From Planctomycetota bacterium (GTDB taxonomy: Bacteria > Planctomycetota > Phycisphaerae > Phycisphaerales > SM1A02): DNA of 64,000 bases. Made by a program: the position numbers and the translations under genes. Below, in pieces: positions 25,028-32,678 of the stretch (position 1 is its first letter; every line of letters begins with the position of its first letter). Location: contig JAIOPG010000006.1 in NCBI GenBank assembly GCA_021414025.1, positions 248,001 to 312,000 on the forward strand, given 5' to 3'. Under the pieces are notes generated by a model. The model saw nothing but the letters and a program-made list of their open reading frames with translations. It made no database searches and was not told the DNA's origin.

Positions 25028-25708
25028 GTGTCCCATCGCGCATCGAGCCCCCGCCCACTGATCCTGGTCACCAGCTTCGAGCCCTTCGGGGGAAGCCCGG
25101 TGAATCCCACGATCGAAATCGCAGCGCTGCTGGCGCAGATGCAACCGTCACTCGGAGCGCGGATCTACCGCACGCTTCCGGTGGTCGGCGGCACGGACCC
25201 GGGCTCCGCGTGGCACAGCGCAGCTCGCTTGATCGCCGAAATCGAACCCGACGTGGTGGTGGCTCTGGGCGAATCGGGGAAGGCCGATCGCATCCACGTC
25301 GAAATCCGAGCGGTCAACATCCGCGACAGCCGCATTCCCGACAACACCGGCTTGCAGGTGCGGAACTTGCCTGTGGTGGAAGGGGCGCCCGCCGAGCTCC
25401 ACTCCAATCTGCATGTTCGGGATTTGGTCGCCATCTGCGAATCCTCGGGGGTCGCGGCGAAGCTCTCCCACAATGCCGGAACCTTCCTCTGCAATGAGCT
25501 CCTCTTCCGATTGCTGGACCATGTCTCGCAGGGGAAGGACTCGACCATGCAGGGAAGAACCATGAGGGCGGGCTTCATCCATGTGCCCCAACTCCCGCAG
25601 CAGGCGAAGCAGCGGGGCGGTCCATCGATGGATGCCCAAACCTCAGCCCGGGGTGTTCACGCGATCCTTGAACGGGTCGCGATCGATTGCTCCCAGCAGC
25701 TGGGTTAG
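25028..25708 (+). CDS. pcp: Pyroglutamyl-peptidase I (C15 cysteine peptidase)
   Basis: 226 aa; removes N-terminal pyroglutamate from peptides in the cytoplasm. N-terminal VTSFEPFGGSPVNPT is diagnostic. The catalytic triad is visible: E92 (HVEIRAVN), C155 (SHNAGTFLCNE) and H185 (GFIHVPQLP). DSRIPDN is also conserved. GTG start at 25028 sits six bases after a TAGTGT box. Transcribed away from the 5-oxoprolinase gene with 58 nt between, so the two enzymes acting in sequence on pyroglutamate share a control region. Confidence 0.92.
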   Translation: MSHRASSPRPLILVTSFEPFGGSPVNPTIEIAALLAQMQPSLGARIYRTLPVVGGTDPGSAWHSAARLIAEIEPDVVVALGESGKADRIHVEIRAVNIRDSRIPDNTGLQVRNLPVVEGAPAELHSNLHVRDLVAICESSGVAAKLSHNAGTFLCNELLFRLLDHVSQGKDSTMQGRTMRAGFIHVPQLPQQAKQRGGPSMDAQTSARGVHAILERVAIDCSQQLG

Positions 25709-25800
25709 ACCGAGTCGGTGCCGGGGCAGGTCGAGCCGACTGGACCGACCATTCCATCACCGATGGGTTTCGAATCATTAAAAATTAAAAATAAAAAGTG

Positions 25801-25834
25801 CGAATTGACATCAAACATTTGATTTTTCGATTCG
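25801..25834 (+). promoter_or_regulatory. AT-rich promoter with nested dyad (operator-like)
   Basis: TTGACA at 25805-25810 is a perfect -35 hexamer overlapping a palindrome ATCAAA-CA-TTTGAT (25810-25823), itself flanked by CGAAT (25801-25805) and ATTCG (25830-25834). An A/T-rich block precedes it. No good -10 at 17 nt (CGATTC), so this may need an activator or may be an operator. It lies about 110 nt before the small ORF at 25913. Confidence 0.4.
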
Positions 25835-25912
25835 GTATGGCACTTTGGGCCTGTTCAGTCGGGTCCGAAGCTTCAAAGCCACCAAAACCAGTCCTTTTCG
25901 AGGAAAATCGCC

Positions 25913-26008
25913 ATGTCCGCACAAGTCCACAATCGAATTCAGAAGACGATCGTCGCCGCTTGCAGCCTGCTTGTGGGCATTTTGTTAGCGAGATTCATGG
26001 GTTTTTGA
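25913..26008 (+). CDS. 31-aa single-pass membrane miniprotein (candidate)
   Basis: A short ORF, ATG to TGA, 31 codons. Sequence features: a polar basic start (MSAQVHNRIQK) then one hydrophobic segment of about 20 residues (TIVAACSLLVGILLARFMGF) reaching the C-terminus. AGGA at 25901-25904 lies eight bases before the ATG, a proper ribosome-binding distance, and a TTGACA/dyad region is upstream. It precedes the 79-aa membrane-protein gene by 116 nt on the same strand and could share its transcript. No family is recognised. It could be a regulatory membrane peptide or the toxin of a small system; neither is shown. Confidence 0.5.
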   Translation: MSAQVHNRIQKTIVAACSLLVGILLARFMGF

Positions 26009-26124
26009 CTGGCTTTGAGCGCGCCCAAACCACAATACATCAAGTTTCCAGCCGATTTGCACCGATAAATCGTTCGGTGGCGACATCGGCTCGCCTGATT
26101 TGACCTTAACAGAGGAGACTTCGA

Positions 26125-26364
26125 ATGAAGGGTTTTGAAATTGTGAAAGGTTGGGCACGCGAACTGGTTGACATCATGATGTTGTTCATCGCTCTCGGCG
26201 TTCTTGTGCAGATCATCTTCGGCACCGAAAGCACCGGATTCTTCGGCAAAGTCACCGGCAACCTGATGACCTTCGTCGGACAGCTTGGACAGGGCGGCTT
26301 CGTTGGTCTGATCGCGCTTCTCGTGATCATCAGCATCTTCTCGAAGCGCACCCACACGAACTAA
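26125..26364 (+). CDS. Small two-helix membrane protein, unknown
   Basis: 79 aa, preceded by an excellent AGAGGAG site. Two hydrophobic segments (about residues 14-33 and 56-74) flank a short Gly/Thr-rich linker (FGTESTGFFGKVTGN); the C-terminus is basic (SKRTHTN). The first 15 residues are amphipathic (KGFEIVKGWAREL). No family recognised. A strong terminator follows, so with the 31-aa ORF it appears to be an independent, well-expressed transcription unit. Confidence 0.75.
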   Translation: MKGFEIVKGWARELVDIMMLFIALGVLVQIIFGTESTGFFGKVTGNLMTFVGQLGQGGFVGLIALLVIISIFSKRTHTN

Positions 26365-26395
26365 CGCTTCACTCGCAAAGAGATTTTGATTGTTC

Positions 26396-26430
26396 ACCCC
26401 CCTGGCGACCCGCCGGGGGGTTGTGTTTTT
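26396..26430 (+). terminator. Strong GC-rich terminator hairpin
   Basis: ACCCCCC/GGGGGGT plus GGCG/CGCC stem with a 3-nt loop and one bulged T, then TTGTGTTTTT. Ends the small-membrane-protein unit and separates it from the convergent kynU. Confidence 0.85.
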
Positions 26431-26435
26431 GGAGA

Positions 26436-27743
26436 TCAGCGGGGGGCGAGGGCCTCGACCAGCTTCCAACACTCCTCAAATGTGTTGTAGAGGGGGGCCG
26501 GGGCGGCCCGGATCACGCCCGGATGGCGGAAATCGCAGACGATTCCCCTGGGAAGCAGAGTGTCGAAGAGCTTCTGGGCGACCACGGTCCCCCCTTCGAC
26601 CAGCAGCGAAAGCTGACACCCCCGTTCGCCGGTCGCCGTGGGGGTGAGCAGGCGAATGTTGGCCGCCCCACGCTTGCGAAGGGCCAGCTCGATGAAGCCG
26701 GTCATGGCCCTGCTCTTGGCGTTCATCCGGGGCAGTCCCGCCCGGTGGAAGGCATCGAAGCTCGCCAGCAGGGGGGCAAGCGAGAGGACGGGCGGGTTCG
26801 AAACCTGCCAGGCGTCCGCTCCCGGGCCAGGTTCAAAGGTCGGCTCCATCTTGAAGCGGGTCGCGGGATTGGTGCCCCACCACCCTTCAAGCCTTGGCGG
26901 TGGGTTGGCATGGTGCCGCTCATGGATGAAAGCCCCCGCGACGGCCCCCGGTCCACCATTGAGATACTTGTAGGAGCACCAGCAGGCGAAGTCGGCATTC
27001 CAGTCATGCAGGGCGAGGGGGACATTGCCGATTGCGTGGGCCAGGTCCCATCCACACTTGGCCCCGGCCTTATGAGCCGCTGCCGTGAGCCCCCTCATGT
27101 CCAGCACCTGACCGGTGTAGTACTGAACCCCCCCAAGCATCACCAGGGCCAGTTGTTTTCCGTGTCGGGAAATGGTTTCCTCGATGTCTTCGTGGCGCAG
27201 GCAATCCTCCCCCTCGCGGGGGGCGACCTCGATCACATCCTTGGACGGGTCGCCGCCGACGGCCCGCACCAGCGAGTGCACGGCGAAGCGATCGCTGGGG
27301 AATGCGCCGCGCTCCATGAGCAACTTGCGCCGCTCGCCGGTGGGGCGGTAGAAGCTCAGCATCAGGAAATGCAGGTTCGCCGTGAGCGTGTTCATGGCGA
27401 CCACTTCGCTGGGCCGCGAGCCGGTCAGCTCGGCCAGGCCGGCGCGGAAGAATTCGTGGTACTGGATCCACGGCCGGCGGCCGCGGGTGTGGCCCTCGGC
27501 GCCGAGCCTTGCCCAGTCGTCGAGCTCCTCGTTTACGCGGGTCCGCGCCGCCTTGGCCATCAGCCCCAGCGAGTTGCCGACGAAGTAGGCCAGGGGCTCG
27601 CCCTTGTCATCGCGCGGCAGCTCGAATTCGTCGCGAAAGGCCGCAAGCGGATCGTGCGCGTCGCACCACGTGGCGAACTCGAGCGTGGGCTGCAGGTCGG
27701 TCGCCGACAAATCCAGGATTGATCGGGGGGGAGCCTGGGTCAT
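26436..27743 (-). CDS. kynU: Kynureninase
   Basis: 435-aa PLP fold-type I enzyme splitting 3-hydroxykynurenine to 3-hydroxyanthranilate and alanine. PLP lysine is K259 in CSYKYLNGGPG; FVGNSLGL near the N-terminus, MNTLTANLH, GWDLAHAIGN and GWWGTNPATRF are characteristic. The ATG overlaps the stop of the ACMSD gene (GATGA), making it the last gene of the HAO-ACMSD-kynU operon, although its reaction comes before the other two. Confidence 0.95.
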   Translation of the reverse strand: MTQAPPRSILDLSATDLQPTLEFATWCDAHDPLAAFRDEFELPRDDKGEPLAYFVGNSLGLMAKAARTRVNEELDDWARLGAEGHTRGRRPWIQYHEFFRAGLAELTGSRPSEVVAMNTLTANLHFLMLSFYRPTGERRKLLMERGAFPSDRFAVHSLVRAVGGDPSKDVIEVAPREGEDCLRHEDIEETISRHGKQLALVMLGGVQYYTGQVLDMRGLTAAAHKAGAKCGWDLAHAIGNVPLALHDWNADFACWCSYKYLNGGPGAVAGAFIHERHHANPPPRLEGWWGTNPATRFKMEPTFEPGPGADAWQVSNPPVLSLAPLLASFDAFHRAGLPRMNAKSRAMTGFIELALRKRGAANIRLLTPTATGERGCQLSLLVEGGTVVAQKLFDTLLPRGIVCDFRHPGVIRAAPAPLYNTFEECWKLVEALAPR

Positions 27744-28792
27744 CTCTTTGAATTTGTCGCGCGCGTTTCAGGCGTCGCGAATCTCTTTGTCAGCCCCAGG
27801 AACTCGATGGCCGTGCCCGCCAGCATCGATTGCTTCTGCGCGGGGGTCAGCCAGTCGGCGCCGCGGATCAGCGCCCCGGGCGGATGCTCTCCCAGCGGGA
27901 AGGGATAGTCCGAGCCCATCGCGATGCGGTTGGCCCCGACCGTCTTCACCAGGTAGCGCAGCGCCTCCGGGTCATGCACGATGCTGTCGAAGTAGAGGCG
28001 CCGCAGATGGTCGCGCGGATTGGTTGAGGAATGCGTGGCGCAGAGATCGGGCCGCGCGAGGAAACCCTTCTCGATGCGTCCCAGCGTGTAGGGAAATGAC
28101 CCGCCTCCATGCGCGAAGCAGATTCGCAGCTTCGGATGGCGGTCCAGCACGCCGCCGAAGGCCAGCGAGCAGGCGGCCCGGCTGGTTTCCGCCGGCATGC
28201 CCACCAGCCAGGGCATCCAAAAGCGTGGGATTTCATTGCGTCCCACCACATCCCAGGGATGGATGAACAGGGCCGCCCCCAGCGACTCCGCCGCCGCGAA
28301 GAACTCGTCCAGCCCTGAGTCGTCCAAGTCGCGGCCGGCTACGTTGGTGCCGATCTGCGCGCCGGGAAAGTGAAGCTCCTTCACGCAGCGTTCCAGCTCG
28401 CGCGCCGCCAAGGCCCCATCCTGCAGGGGCACGGTGCCCAGGGCCACGAAGCGGTCGGGCCGCTCGCGCACCACTTCGGCGAGATGGTCATTGAGGAAGC
28501 GCGACAGGTCATGAGCGTCGCGGGCCTTGGCACCGTAGGAGAACATCACCGGCACCGTCGAGAGCGCCTGCATGTCCACCCCCGCGGCGTCGCATTCGGC
28601 GGTCCGCCGCGCGGCATCCCAGCAGTTGGACTCGATTTCCCGGAAAACCTTGCCGTCGATCATGATCCGCGCCTTGCAGTCGGCGCAATGCTCCAGCGAG
28701 ATCCAGCCGCCATAGCCGTAGCGCTCGCGCAGATCGGGCCAGCGCTCGGGCAGCATGTGGGTGTGCAGGTCGATCGTGCGGGGCGTGACCAT
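27740..28792 (-). CDS. 2-amino-3-carboxymuconate-6-semialdehyde decarboxylase (ACMSD)
   Basis: 350-aa amidohydrolase-superfamily zinc decarboxylase. H10-T-H12 (DLHTHMLPE) supplies two metal ligands; FIHPWD and FAHGGGSFPYTLGR supply the active-site His residues and GSDYPFPLGE the catalytic Asp. All are the ACMSD versions, so this diverts the unstable semialdehyde away from quinolinate (NAD) toward complete oxidation. TAGCAT lies six bases before the ATG, so it may also be expressed separately from HAO (40 nt upstream). Confidence 0.92.
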   Translation of the reverse strand: MVTPRTIDLHTHMLPERWPDLRERYGYGGWISLEHCADCKARIMIDGKVFREIESNCWDAARRTAECDAAGVDMQALSTVPVMFSYGAKARDAHDLSRFLNDHLAEVVRERPDRFVALGTVPLQDGALAARELERCVKELHFPGAQIGTNVAGRDLDDSGLDEFFAAAESLGAALFIHPWDVVGRNEIPRFWMPWLVGMPAETSRAACSLAFGGVLDRHPKLRICFAHGGGSFPYTLGRIEKGFLARPDLCATHSSTNPRDHLRRLYFDSIVHDPEALRYLVKTVGANRIAMGSDYPFPLGEHPPGALIRGADWLTPAQKQSMLAGTAIEFLGLTKRFATPETRATNSKR

Positions 28793-28798
28793 GCCCGG

Positions 28799-28804
28799 AT
28801 GCTA
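28799..28804 (-). promoter_or_regulatory. -10-like TAGCAT, 6 nt before ACMSD start
   Basis: In the 40-nt gap after the HAO gene; no Shine-Dalgarno site. Possible internal leaderless promoter. Confidence 0.4.
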
Positions 28805-28832
28805 TCGACGCGGGGGCCGGCGCTCGGCGGCG

Positions 28833-29447
28833 CTACGCCTTCAGCGGCACGGGCTTGGTGATGCGGGTGCCGCACTTCTTGCAGGTGCAGAGGCTGGGTG
28901 TGACCCAGAATTCCTCCATGGCCTCGCTGAAATGCCGGACGATGTCCACGCAGGCGAACTCCTTGTCGTAGACCAGGGCTCCGCACTTTTCGCAGTAGAA
29001 GATCAGGTGTTCTGTCTCGGTCGGCGGGCGGCGGCGCTCCACCACCAGGCCGATGGTGTTGGGACCGCGGCGCGGCTGGTGCGGCACGCCGCCGGGGATG
29101 AACATGGCCTCGCCTTCGCGCAGCAGAATGTCGCGCATGCCGCGGGCGTCGCGGACGCGCACCGAGACATCGCCCTTGATCTGCATGAAGAACTCCTCGG
29201 AGTTGGTCATGTGGAAGTCGTTTCGGGCGTTGGGGCCGGCGATGATCATGATGAAGAAATCGCGCCCGCTGAAGAGGTACTTGTTGGAGACCGGCGGCTT
29301 CATGAGGGGCCGGTTGGCCTCGATCCAGGTGGGCAGATGCACCGCGTCGCTGACGCCGCCAGCGCCATCCCAGCCGGTGGGATCGCCCAGCGAATCCAGC
29401 GCGGGAAAGGGCGGAGCCACAACGGCGGTGGGGTTGGTGGCGCTCAT
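28833..29447 (-). CDS. 3-hydroxyanthranilate 3,4-dioxygenase
   Basis: 204-aa cupin with nonheme Fe(II), opening 3-hydroxyanthranilate to the carboxymuconate semialdehyde. Iron ligands lie in NDFHMTNSEEFFMQIKG (His, Glu) and GVPHQPRRG (His). The C-terminal rubredoxin-like site has two Cys pairs, CEKCG and CKKCG, characteristic of bacterial (NbaC-type) homodimers. ATG at 29447 chosen over 29483 because TAAACT is seven bases upstream. First gene of the HAO-ACMSD-kynU operon. The N-terminus has about 30 extra residues (PTAVVAPPFPALDS...) relative to the 174-aa enzymes. Confidence 0.92.
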   Translation of the reverse strand: MSATNPTAVVAPPFPALDSLGDPTGWDGAGGVSDAVHLPTWIEANRPLMKPPVSNKYLFSGRDFFIMIIAGPNARNDFHMTNSEEFFMQIKGDVSVRVRDARGMRDILLREGEAMFIPGGVPHQPRRGPNTIGLVVERRRPPTETEHLIFYCEKCGALVYDKEFACVDIVRHFSEAMEEFWVTPSLCTCKKCGTRITKPVPLKA

Positions 29448-29454
29448 AACCCGG

Positions 29455-29483
29455 AGTTTATCAATGCCGCGCAGGGTGACCAA
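29455..29483 (-). promoter_or_regulatory. Promoter of the HAO operon (TTGGTC-17-TAAACT), leaderless spacing
   Basis: -35-like TTGGTC at 29478-29483, 17-nt spacer, -10 TAAACT at 29455-29460, then seven bases to the ATG. One of the few leaderless boxes here with a passable -35. Confidence 0.55.
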
Positions 29484-29548
29484 GCGATTGCGGCGCAGAA
29501 TCAGCGAATCGGGATCCTTGATTTGCCCGCGTGGTGGAAATCAAGTGC

Positions 29549-29554
29549 TACACT
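29549..29554 (+). promoter_or_regulatory. -10 box TACACT (extended TG) for desaturase
   Basis: TGCTACACT, same as before the AhpD-like gene, 52 nt upstream of the TTG start. Confidence 0.45.
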
Positions 29555-29606
29555 TTGCCCGTTGGCATGCGCTTCGTTCTGCCGGCACACCCAAGGAGTC
29601 TTCGAG

Positions 29607-30617
29607 TTGAATCAATCGGCAGAGGCAAGCGTTCTCGTTCTTGAAAAGCCACCCTTCGAGTCCATGACCAGCGGCGCCGACGCCGCGGATGTCGGCATCG
29701 GCGAGCCCTCCTTTGACATGGAGCCGATCGAGACGCCGCGCAAAGTCAAGATCGCCATGCTGGCGGCGGTCATCTTTCCGCCGATCGGCGTGCTGATCTC
29801 CATGGTGCTGCTGTGGGGCGGCCTTTTCAACGCAACCGACCTCATTCTGCTGGCGAGCATGTATGTGCTGACGGGCTTGGGCATCACCATCGGCTACCAC
29901 CGACTCTGCACGCACAAGGCCTTCGCCACCCGCAAGCCCGTGGCGCTCTTCTTCGTCATTTTCGGAAGCATGGCGGCGCAGGGCCCCGTGATCTGGTGGT
30001 GCGCGACGCACCGCCGCCATCATCAGTATTCCGACCAGGAATTCGATCCCCATTCGCCGCACGCGGCGCGGGACCCCGGGATCGTCGGATTCTGCAAGGG
30101 CTTCGCCCATTCGCACATCGGCTGGCTCTTCGAGAAGGAGCAGGTGGACTTCAAGCGCTATGTCCCCGACCTTCTGGCCGATCCCATGATCATGCGCCTC
30201 AACAACTTATTCACGCCGCTGCTCATCGCCGGGCTGCTGCTGCCGGCGCTCGTCTCCGGCTTGATCACCATGACCTGGACCGGCGCCGCGCTGGGTCTGC
30301 TCTGGGGCGGGCTGGTGCGGATCTTCCTGCTGCATCACGCCACTTGGAGCGTGAACTCGGTCTGCCATGTCTGGGGCAAGCGCGAATTCCGCTCGGGCGA
30401 CGAGAGCCGCAATAATCCCTTCATCGGGATCCTGGCCCTGGGCGAGGGCTGGCACAACAATCATCACGCCTTTCCGGCGAGCGCGCGTCACGGCCTGAAA
30501 TGGTGGCAGTTCGATCTGAGCTGGATGGTGATTCGCACCCTGAAGGGGCTCGGCTTGGTGTCCAAGGTGCGGCTGCCCGACAAGGAGCGCATGGAAGCGC
30601 GGCGGCGCAGGGCCTGA
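29607..30617 (+). CDS. Acyl-lipid/acyl-CoA delta-9-type desaturase
   Basis: 336-aa membrane di-iron desaturase introducing a cis double bond into fatty acyl chains. The three histidine boxes are HRLCTH, HRRHH and HNNHH, in the right order among four hydrophobic segments, with NSVCHVWG before the last. TTG start at 29607 is supported by AAGGAG at 29593-29598; no in-frame ATG gives the full N-terminus. Residues 1-45 are a hydrophilic, acidic extension (ASVLVLEKPPFES...). Expected in the inner membrane, adjusting fluidity; electron donor not identifiable here. Confidence 0.9.
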   Translation: MNQSAEASVLVLEKPPFESMTSGADAADVGIGEPSFDMEPIETPRKVKIAMLAAVIFPPIGVLISMVLLWGGLFNATDLILLASMYVLTGLGITIGYHRLCTHKAFATRKPVALFFVIFGSMAAQGPVIWWCATHRRHHQYSDQEFDPHSPHAARDPGIVGFCKGFAHSHIGWLFEKEQVDFKRYVPDLLADPMIMRLNNLFTPLLIAGLLLPALVSGLITMTWTGAALGLLWGGLVRIFLLHHATWSVNSVCHVWGKREFRSGDESRNNPFIGILALGEGWHNNHHAFPASARHGLKWWQFDLSWMVIRTLKGLGLVSKVRLPDKERMEARRRRA

Positions 30618-30647
30618 GTCACTCGGGGCCGCGACCTAAGGAGTACA

Positions 30648-31478
30648 TCAATACCACTGGAACGCGCCGTGCTGGCGCTTGCCGTGCAGGCTCATGCCGT
30701 GGGCGGCCACTTCGGCGTCACGCCATTGCTGCTGCTGCCGGAGGCGCCGCGTCTTCTCGAACTTGTAGGACCAGTAGCCCGGATCCAGGAAGCGGACCGC
30801 CTTGTTGCGGTGGGTCAGGGAGTCACGCGGCTTCATGCCCTTGCTCTGCTTGACCAGCAGCTGGGTGATGGATCCGAAGTGGTGCAACCAGGCGGCGCCG
30901 GTGATGGTGGTCTCGATGCCGCGCGAGCGGAGTGCGTGGAAGAAGAGCTCGTCTTCGGCGCCGTAGAGCCGCGGCTCGGCGTGGAAGTAGCCCGCCTCCG
31001 CAAAGACCGATTTATGGATGACCAGGCAGACGGGATTGACCCCTCCGCGCCGTTCGACCTTGGCCATGCGGGTTGTCGCATCGACGGCGAAGGCGGGGAA
31101 GTCGTAATCAAATTCCAGTTCGACCATCGCCGGTGAAATCACGCGGAGTCCGAGTCGATTGGCGGTCCCGATGAGCCCCTCGATCCAGCCCGCCGAGGCC
31201 AGGATGTCGTTGTTCATGACGAAGGTCCACTCCGCCTGCAGCGCCAGAATGCCCTGGTTCATGGCGATGCTCCAGGGCATGTTCGCCGAGTTGAGGATGA
31301 GACCGCCCAGGGGCAGGCTCCGCAGGTAGTCGGGGGTACCGTCGGTGGAGAGATTGTCGACCGCCACCACGCGATCCAGCGGCGTGCCGCTCGCCACCAG
31401 GCTTTCGACGCATTTTTTGGTGTAATCGACTGCGTTGTGGCACGCGAAGGTGATGGCGTAATCAGTCTTGGGAATCAT
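30648..31478 (-). CDS. GT2-family glycosyltransferase
   Basis: 276-aa GT-A fold protein, N-terminal YAITFACHNAVDYTKKCVESL, VVAVDNLSTDGT (nucleotide binding), NQGILAL, and FVMNNDIL standing for the DXD metal motif; AEDELFFHALRSRG is the acceptor-side acidic motif. No membrane segment. The ATG at 31478 has no clear ribosome site. The basic C-terminus (KFEKTRRLRQQQQW) might contact membrane or nucleic acid. Acceptor and sugar unknown; relatives make polysaccharide or glycoprotein side chains. Divergent from tyrA. Confidence 0.82.
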   Translation of the reverse strand: MIPKTDYAITFACHNAVDYTKKCVESLVASGTPLDRVVAVDNLSTDGTPDYLRSLPLGGLILNSANMPWSIAMNQGILALQAEWTFVMNNDILASAGWIEGLIGTANRLGLRVISPAMVELEFDYDFPAFAVDATTRMAKVERRGGVNPVCLVIHKSVFAEAGYFHAEPRLYGAEDELFFHALRSRGIETTITGAAWLHHFGSITQLLVKQSKGMKPRDSLTHRNKAVRFLDPGYWSYKFEKTRRLRQQQQWRDAEVAAHGMSLHGKRQHGAFQWY

Positions 31479-31546
31479 CGTTGCATGCTCATGGGTGCCG
31501 GCGCGCCGACGACGGCCGCATCCTAATCGTACATGTGCGCCGCGAC

Positions 31547-31552
31547 TAAGAT
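31547..31552 (+). promoter_or_regulatory. -10-like TAAGAT upstream of tyrA
   Basis: TAAGAT 46 nt before the ATG, which has its own AAGGA site. No clear -35. Confidence 0.35.
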
Positions 31553-31598
31553 GCGACCCACGGCACGACCCGCGCGGGCCGCAACCCAAGGACGATTC

Positions 31599-32678
31599 AT
31601 GGCCGAAGAGAATTTGGACAATGTGCGCGAGCGGATCCGTCAGATCGACCTTGAGCTGGTGGCCCGCGCCGCCGAGCGCTCGCGATTGGTGAAGCAGGTC
31701 GGCCAGATCAAGCGGCGCCTGAATATCTCGACCGTGGACTATGCCCAGGAGCGCGCCGTGCTGGAGCGGGCGCGGGTGGCCGCGGCGGAGCATGGGCTCG
31801 ATCCCGGCGTTGCCGAGGATCTGCTGGCGCGGCTCATCCGTGCCTCGGTGACCGCGCAGGACCAGGACAGCCTGCGGTTTTCCGCGGCGGGGGCGGGCAA
31901 GTGTGCCGTGATCGTGGGTGGAGCCGGGCGCATGGGCGGATGGATGAGCCGCTTCCTCTCGGCGCAGGGTTTCCAGGCGGGATCGCTCGATCCCGCGGGC
32001 GCGCCGGAGGAGAACGAGTGGGCGCGGGGAGCGCTGGCCGGCGCCGATTTCGTGGTCTGCTCCACGCCGCCGGCCGCCACGGCCGAGCTCTACGCCGCCT
32101 GGGCCAAACAGCCGCCCCGCGGCGTGGTGGTGGACATCGCCAGCATCAAGACGCCGCTCATTGAGCCGATCCGCGCGCTGCAGAAGGCGGGCGTCAAGGT
32201 CGCCTCGATCCATCCGATGTTCGGCCCCAGCGCGGTGCTGCTGCGCGACGCCGATGTGGTGATCTGCGACACTGGCGACGCCGCGGCCTCCAGTGCCGTC
32301 GAGAAACTCTTCCTGCCGACGACGGCGAACATCGTGCATCTGCCGCTGGCCGACCATGACCGCGTGATGGCCGACCTGCTGAGCCTGGCCCATGCGACCG
32401 CGATCGCCTTCGCGCTGGCGTTGCCCAAGACCGAGCATCCCGTGCGCAGCACAACCTTCCTGGCCCTTGAGACGCTGGCCGCGGCGGTGGTGCGTGAAAG
32501 TCCCGACGTCTACTACGAGATCCAGTCGCGCAATCCCTACTCCGCGGCGGCGATCGAGCGTCTGCGCGGCGCCATCGATCGCGTGGTTGAAGCGATCTCG
32601 GCCAAGGATTCCAAGGCCTTCGCGCAATTGATGGGCGAGGGGCAGGCGCGGACGCCCAAGGCCCGAAGCAAGCCATGA
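31599..32678 (+). CDS. tyrA: Chorismate mutase-prephenate dehydrogenase (T-protein)
   Basis: 359-aa bifunctional enzyme of tyrosine synthesis. Residues 5-88 are an AroQ chorismate mutase (VRERIRQIDLELV, then RSRLVKQVGQIKRR and a helix with ER..L), residues about 100-340 a prephenate dehydrogenase with VIVGGAGRMGGWM for NAD, VDIASIKTPL and the catalytic HPMFGP. Same architecture as the gammaproteobacterial T-protein. ATG at 31599 follows AAGGA; an upstream ATG at 31533 lacks a site. Its stop overlaps the ATG of the OGT gene (ATGA). Confidence 0.92.
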   Translation: MAEENLDNVRERIRQIDLELVARAAERSRLVKQVGQIKRRLNISTVDYAQERAVLERARVAAAEHGLDPGVAEDLLARLIRASVTAQDQDSLRFSAAGAGKCAVIVGGAGRMGGWMSRFLSAQGFQAGSLDPAGAPEENEWARGALAGADFVVCSTPPAATAELYAAWAKQPPRGVVVDIASIKTPLIEPIRALQKAGVKVASIHPMFGPSAVLLRDADVVICDTGDAAASSAVEKLFLPTTANIVHLPLADHDRVMADLLSLAHATAIAFALALPKTEHPVRSTTFLALETLAAAVVRESPDVYYEIQSRNPYSAAAIERLRGAIDRVVEAISAKDSKAFAQLMGEGQARTPKARSKP

